A stretch of 42,075 bases of DNA from Acidimicrobiales bacterium (GTDB taxonomy: Bacteria > Actinomycetota > Acidimicrobiia > Acidimicrobiales > Iamiaceae): assembly GCA_030447445.1 (NCBI GenBank), contig JAUJOW010000002.1, forward strand, positions 246,568-288,642. The letters run 5' to 3'. The position numbers were made by a program, and so were the translations under genes. Under the pieces are notes generated by a model. It was not told the DNA's origin. It made no database searches and saw only the letters and a program-made list of their open reading frames with translations. Of the stretch, positions 39,813 to 42,075 are shown piece after piece. How positions within the stretch are numbered: the first letter of the stretch is position 1; each line of letters starts with the position of its first letter.

Positions 39813-40409
39813 GTGAAGCGATTCTTGGTTCCCGTGCTGGCCCTGCTCGCCATCGCCGGCGGGTTGTCGGCCTGCGCCAGCGAGGACGCGGACAGCGGAG
39901 GCAGCGAGGCGTCCTTCAACGACGCCGATGTCACCTTCGTGCAAGGGATGATCCCCCACCACGAGCAGGCCATCGAGATGGCCAGATTGGCAACGACCCG
40001 AGCCGAGAGCCCGGAGGTGAAGGATCTCGCCGCTCGGATCGAGGAGGCTCAGGGCCCAGAGATAGAGAAGATGCGGCGCTGGCTGGAGGAGTGGAACGCG
40101 CCGGAGACGTCGAGCGCAGACGACGACATGGGCGGCATGGACCATGGCGGAGGAAGCGACGACGAGGCGGCTGGTCCCGGCATGATGACGGCCGAGGACA
40201 TGGACGAGTTGCGGGCTGCGGATGGTGCGGAGTTCGACAAGATGTTCTTGACGATGATGGTCGAGCACCATGAGGGTGCCGTTGAGATGGCCGAGACCGA
40301 GCGGCAGAACGGCCAGAACGCCGACGCCAAGAAGTTGGCCGGCGAGATCATCGAGACCCAAGAGGCCGAGATCGAAGAGATGACCGGACTGCTGAACGGC
40401 AGCAACTAG
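39813..40409 (+). CDS. DUF305 family lipoprotein
   Basis: The 198-residue protein starts MKRFLVPVLALLAIAGGLSAC (GTG start), a lipoprotein signal with cysteine 21. Two DUF305 repeats follow: VQGMIPHHEQAIEMA and MMVEHHEGAVEMA, each a helix with paired histidines. Between them is a Met/His/Asp-rich stretch (DDDMGGMDHGGGS) typical of copper- or silver-associated proteins. The role is probably metal binding at the outer face of the membrane; the family's function is not settled. GGAGG precedes the GTG. It would be a substrate for Lgt, and two Lgt paralogues lie in this island. Confidence 0.88.
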   Translation: MKRFLVPVLALLAIAGGLSACASEDADSGGSEASFNDADVTFVQGMIPHHEQAIEMARLATTRAESPEVKDLAARIEEAQGPEIEKMRRWLEEWNAPETSSADDDMGGMDHGGGSDDEAAGPGMMTAEDMDELRAADGAEFDKMFLTMMVEHHEGAVEMAETERQNGQNADAKKLAGEIIETQEAEIEEMTGLLNGSN

Positions 40410-40420
40410 CGCCGCGCCAG

Positions 40421-40927
40421 CTACAGACCGGGAAGGTGTAATCCGTGCCGTTCCAGCAGGCCGGGCAGTGACTCCAGGTCGAGCTCAGTTCCGTGGTCGT
40501 GGGCGCTCCTGACGATCGCTTCGATGTCGGGAGGGTCGGTGTCGACCAGTCGAGCCAACTCTTGGAACCAGTCCTCCAAACCGGGGGGTGAGAAGAGCTC
40601 CAAGACGGCAGCGGACTCGTCGGTTGGGTTCCAGAAGGTGTGTTTGACGCCTCTGGGTACAACGATCACGCCGCCGCGGTCGACCTCAACAGTCTCATCT
40701 CCGAGCTGTGCGCCGATGCGACCGTTCACGACGTAGATGAAGCCATCCTCGCCGGCGTGCGTATGTGCGGGCCCGGCCAAGGCGCGAGCCTCGAGAGGTT
40801 GCTCGGTCAGGACAAAGGCGCCGCGAGTCTGTTGCGCCGTGAGCACGACCCTGAGGCGGGTGTAGCCGAGGTCCAGCGAGAAGCCCTCGTGTGGTTGCAC
40901 CACCTGACCGCTCGGCCGCAGCGTCAC
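40421..40927 (-). CDS. Cupin domain protein
   Basis: This 168-residue protein contains a single cupin barrel: GPAHTHAGEDGFIYVVNGRIGAQLG (HxH...E...G metal motif one) and VIVVPRGVKHTFWNPTDESAAVLELF (motif two with its histidine). A helical C-terminal segment of about 50 residues follows. Cupins of this kind are metal-dependent dioxygenases, isomerases or sensors; nothing here identifies the substrate. The GTG start at 40927 is bounded by an upstream in-frame stop. It is convergent with the DUF305 gene (11 bp) and divergent from the second Lgt-like gene. Confidence 0.85.
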   Translation of the reverse strand: MTLRPSGQVVQPHEGFSLDLGYTRLRVVLTAQQTRGAFVLTEQPLEARALAGPAHTHAGEDGFIYVVNGRIGAQLGDETVEVDRGGVIVVPRGVKHTFWNPTDESAAVLELFSPPGLEDWFQELARLVDTDPPDIEAIVRSAHDHGTELDLESLPGLLERHGLHLPGL

Positions 40928-41009
40928 CGCCCGAGCATATGACTGCGGGTGCGATCGGAGAGTGGTGCAACCCGGGGTCGGTCGACCGCTGGGCTACGAC
41001 AGCGTGTAA

Positions 41010-41015
41010 TAGGGT
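41010..41015 (+). promoter_or_regulatory. Candidate leaderless -10 box (TAGGGT)
   Basis: TAGGGT lies 7 nt before ATG 41023, as at 35379 and 27756. The same bases could act as a weak Shine-Dalgarno, so the assignment is uncertain. Confidence 0.4.
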
Positions 41016-41022
41016 GGTGCTC

Positions 41023-41871
41023 ATGCTCGCCGAGATCAACTACTACCCGCTGGTACGGATCCAGCTGGTCGGTGACCTTGCCGTCTCTCCTCACGGCATC
41101 TTCACCGTGTTGGGCTTCCTGGTGGGAGCCGCCCTCTTCCTTCGCCAGACACGACGGCTCGGCTACGAGGACGACACCATCGTTCCCGTGCTCACGCGCG
41201 CCGCGGTTGGAGCGCTCGTGGGGGCGCGGGTGTTCTACGTCGTCAATCACTTCAACAGCTACGCCTCCCCGGTTGAGTGGTTCAAGGTGTGGGAGGGAGG
41301 CATCAGTCTTCTCGGCGGCCTGTTCGGAGCGATGGTGGTGGCCTGGTGGTCGGCCCGGCGCGCCGGCCTCGACTTCTTGCGGCTCCTCGATGTCGGCGCC
41401 CCGTGGCTGCCCCTCGGTGTGGCCATCGGCCGGATCGGTGACATCGTCATAGCCGACCACCTGGGCAGAACGACGACCATGCCGTGGGGTTTTCGGTGTC
41501 CCGACTTCCCCGACGTCGGAGAGAACGTCGGTTCACCCTGCCCGCCCGGGCAACTGGTGCACCTCACTGCCGCATACGACCTGCTGGCGGCGTTGTGCAT
41601 CTTCGGGCTGATGCTGGTCCTGCGGGGCAGGGTCGGAAACCGCAGGGGCCAGCAGGCGCTGCTGCTCGCCGTCCTGTACGGAGTCAACCGGTTCACCCTG
41701 GACTTCCTCCGCGATGATCTCCGACGCTTCGGCCTCACCGGCAGCCAGTGGGCGGCCGCCGCGGTCGTCATCTGTGGTGTCATCCTCCTCTGGCGCCGAC
41801 GGGATCGACCATCGGAACGGTGGCCCGACGAACCCTCCACGGAACCCGTCTCGGGCTCGGTGGGTCCATGA
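41023..41871 (+). CDS. Prolipoprotein diacylglyceryl transferase (Lgt) paralogue 2
   Basis: This 282-residue multi-span protein resembles the Lgt at 31004: GDLAVSPHGIFTVLGFLVG, GALVGARVFYVVNHF, VWEGGISLLGGLFG, GVAIGRIGDIVIADHLG and NRFTLDFLRDD. It shares with paralogue 1 the same two departures from E. coli Lgt (leucine for the SFHGG histidine, aspartate for the asparagine after GRxG), so the two form one divergent subgroup. Diacylglyceryl transfer to lipoproteins such as the nearby DUF305 protein is the family role. ATG 41023 is preferred. The next gene begins in its stop (ATGA). Confidence 0.85.
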   Translation: MLAEINYYPLVRIQLVGDLAVSPHGIFTVLGFLVGAALFLRQTRRLGYEDDTIVPVLTRAAVGALVGARVFYVVNHFNSYASPVEWFKVWEGGISLLGGLFGAMVVAWWSARRAGLDFLRLLDVGAPWLPLGVAIGRIGDIVIADHLGRTTTMPWGFRCPDFPDVGENVGSPCPPGQLVHLTAAYDLLAALCIFGLMLVLRGRVGNRRGQQALLLAVLYGVNRFTLDFLRDDLRRFGLTGSQWAAAAVVICGVILLWRRRDRPSERWPDEPSTEPVSGSVGP

Positions 41872-42075
41872 CCCGTCTCGATGTTGTGAGGGTCGAGGAC
41901 CACGACGCGTTGCCGTGGCTCGTCGGGATCGCCTTGACGGGCGTGCTCGGAGCCCTCATCCTGCGCTGGTTCGGCTTGCCGGGAGCCGACCTTCACGGCC
42001 CACTGCACCGGGGCGGGATAATGGACCCCTTCTGCGGCGGCACCCGCGCCACGCTCGTCCTTTCGCGCGGCGACG
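41868..42075 (+). CDS. DUF2752 family membrane protein, truncated by the window end
   Basis: The first 69 residues show a membrane helix (LPWLVGIALTGVLGALIL) and HRGGIMDPFCGGTRATLVLSRGD, which matches the Cys-G-x-TR core of DUF2752 proteins. ATG 41868 overlaps the Lgt-like stop by 4 nt, so both are in one operon. The function of the family is not known; coupling to Lgt may suggest envelope work. The rest lies beyond base 42075. Confidence 0.7.
   Translation, partial: MTRLDVVRVEDHDALPWLVGIALTGVLGALILRWFGLPGADLHGPLHRGGIMDPFCGGTRATLVLSRGD

Noticed and set aside
1..42075. tRNA, rRNA or riboswitch genes
   Set aside because: No cloverleaf with a conserved T-loop sequence, rRNA motif or known riboswitch core was seen by eye; a covariance search would be the deciding test.

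Overview
The window is very GC-rich, densely coded DNA, most like an actinobacterium and probably Acidimicrobiia or a relative. The grounds are an F420/LLM-type oxidoreductase end, an actinobacterial AddAB-like pair, Ada-AlkA and BlaI/M56 modules, many 4-nt ATGA/GTGA gene overlaps, and several starts preceded by TANNNT with only 6-7 nt between (leaderless-type promoters). No tRNA, rRNA or CRISPR array was seen. About eleven single-base indels break otherwise good genes; those traced lie in short homopolymers, so the sequence may be an imperfectly polished long-read or metagenome assembly.

Region 1-11.6 kb: the end of an LLM-class oxidoreductase, then a DNA-end-processing neighbourhood. It holds an AddA-like helicase-nuclease and an AddB-like Fe-S nuclease on the minus strand. 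Divergent from them is a coupled pair of small proteins with a Cas4/AddB-like cysteine pattern, one with an intact PD-(D/E)XK site and one without. A 750-residue protein follows that appears to carry two degenerate nuclease folds. This cluster is the best candidate for an undescribed system.

Region 11.6-28.5 kb: ordinary chromosome. In order: small acidic protein, flavodoxin-like protein, K+ channel, LmbE deacetylase, a frameshifted SDR and a phytoene-desaturase-like oxidoreductase, SRPBCC protein, Ada-AlkA repair protein, a membrane glycosyltransferase-like protein coupled to a GHMP kinase, DUF707 protein, a polyol dehydrogenase coupled to a HAD phosphatase, a secreted TAP-like hydrolase lipoprotein, and a diiron-like hydrolase divergent from its probable TetR regulator across a strong palindrome. 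A hairpin-bearing repeat of about 60 bp occurs twice, near 9.2 and 19.0 kb.

Region 28.6-42 kb: accessory, rearranged DNA. It contains a broken double GNAT, a GNAT with an odd tail, an IS1-like transposase remnant that truncates a COG0701 permease, and a tightly overlapping minus-strand operon for envelope or redox functions (small membrane protein, BNR-repeat protein, thioredoxin-fold protein, membrane-alpha/beta hydrolase fusion, Lgt paralogue). It also has two BlaI-M56 sensor/repressor modules with candidate operators, a methyltransferase fragment carrying a 118-bp internal inversion, an ISL3-type transposase remnant, a DUF305 lipoprotein, a cupin, a second Lgt paralogue and the start of a DUF2752 protein. 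The lipoprotein, Lgt and BlaI/M56 content suggests an envelope-stress or metal-stress island, which is an inference.
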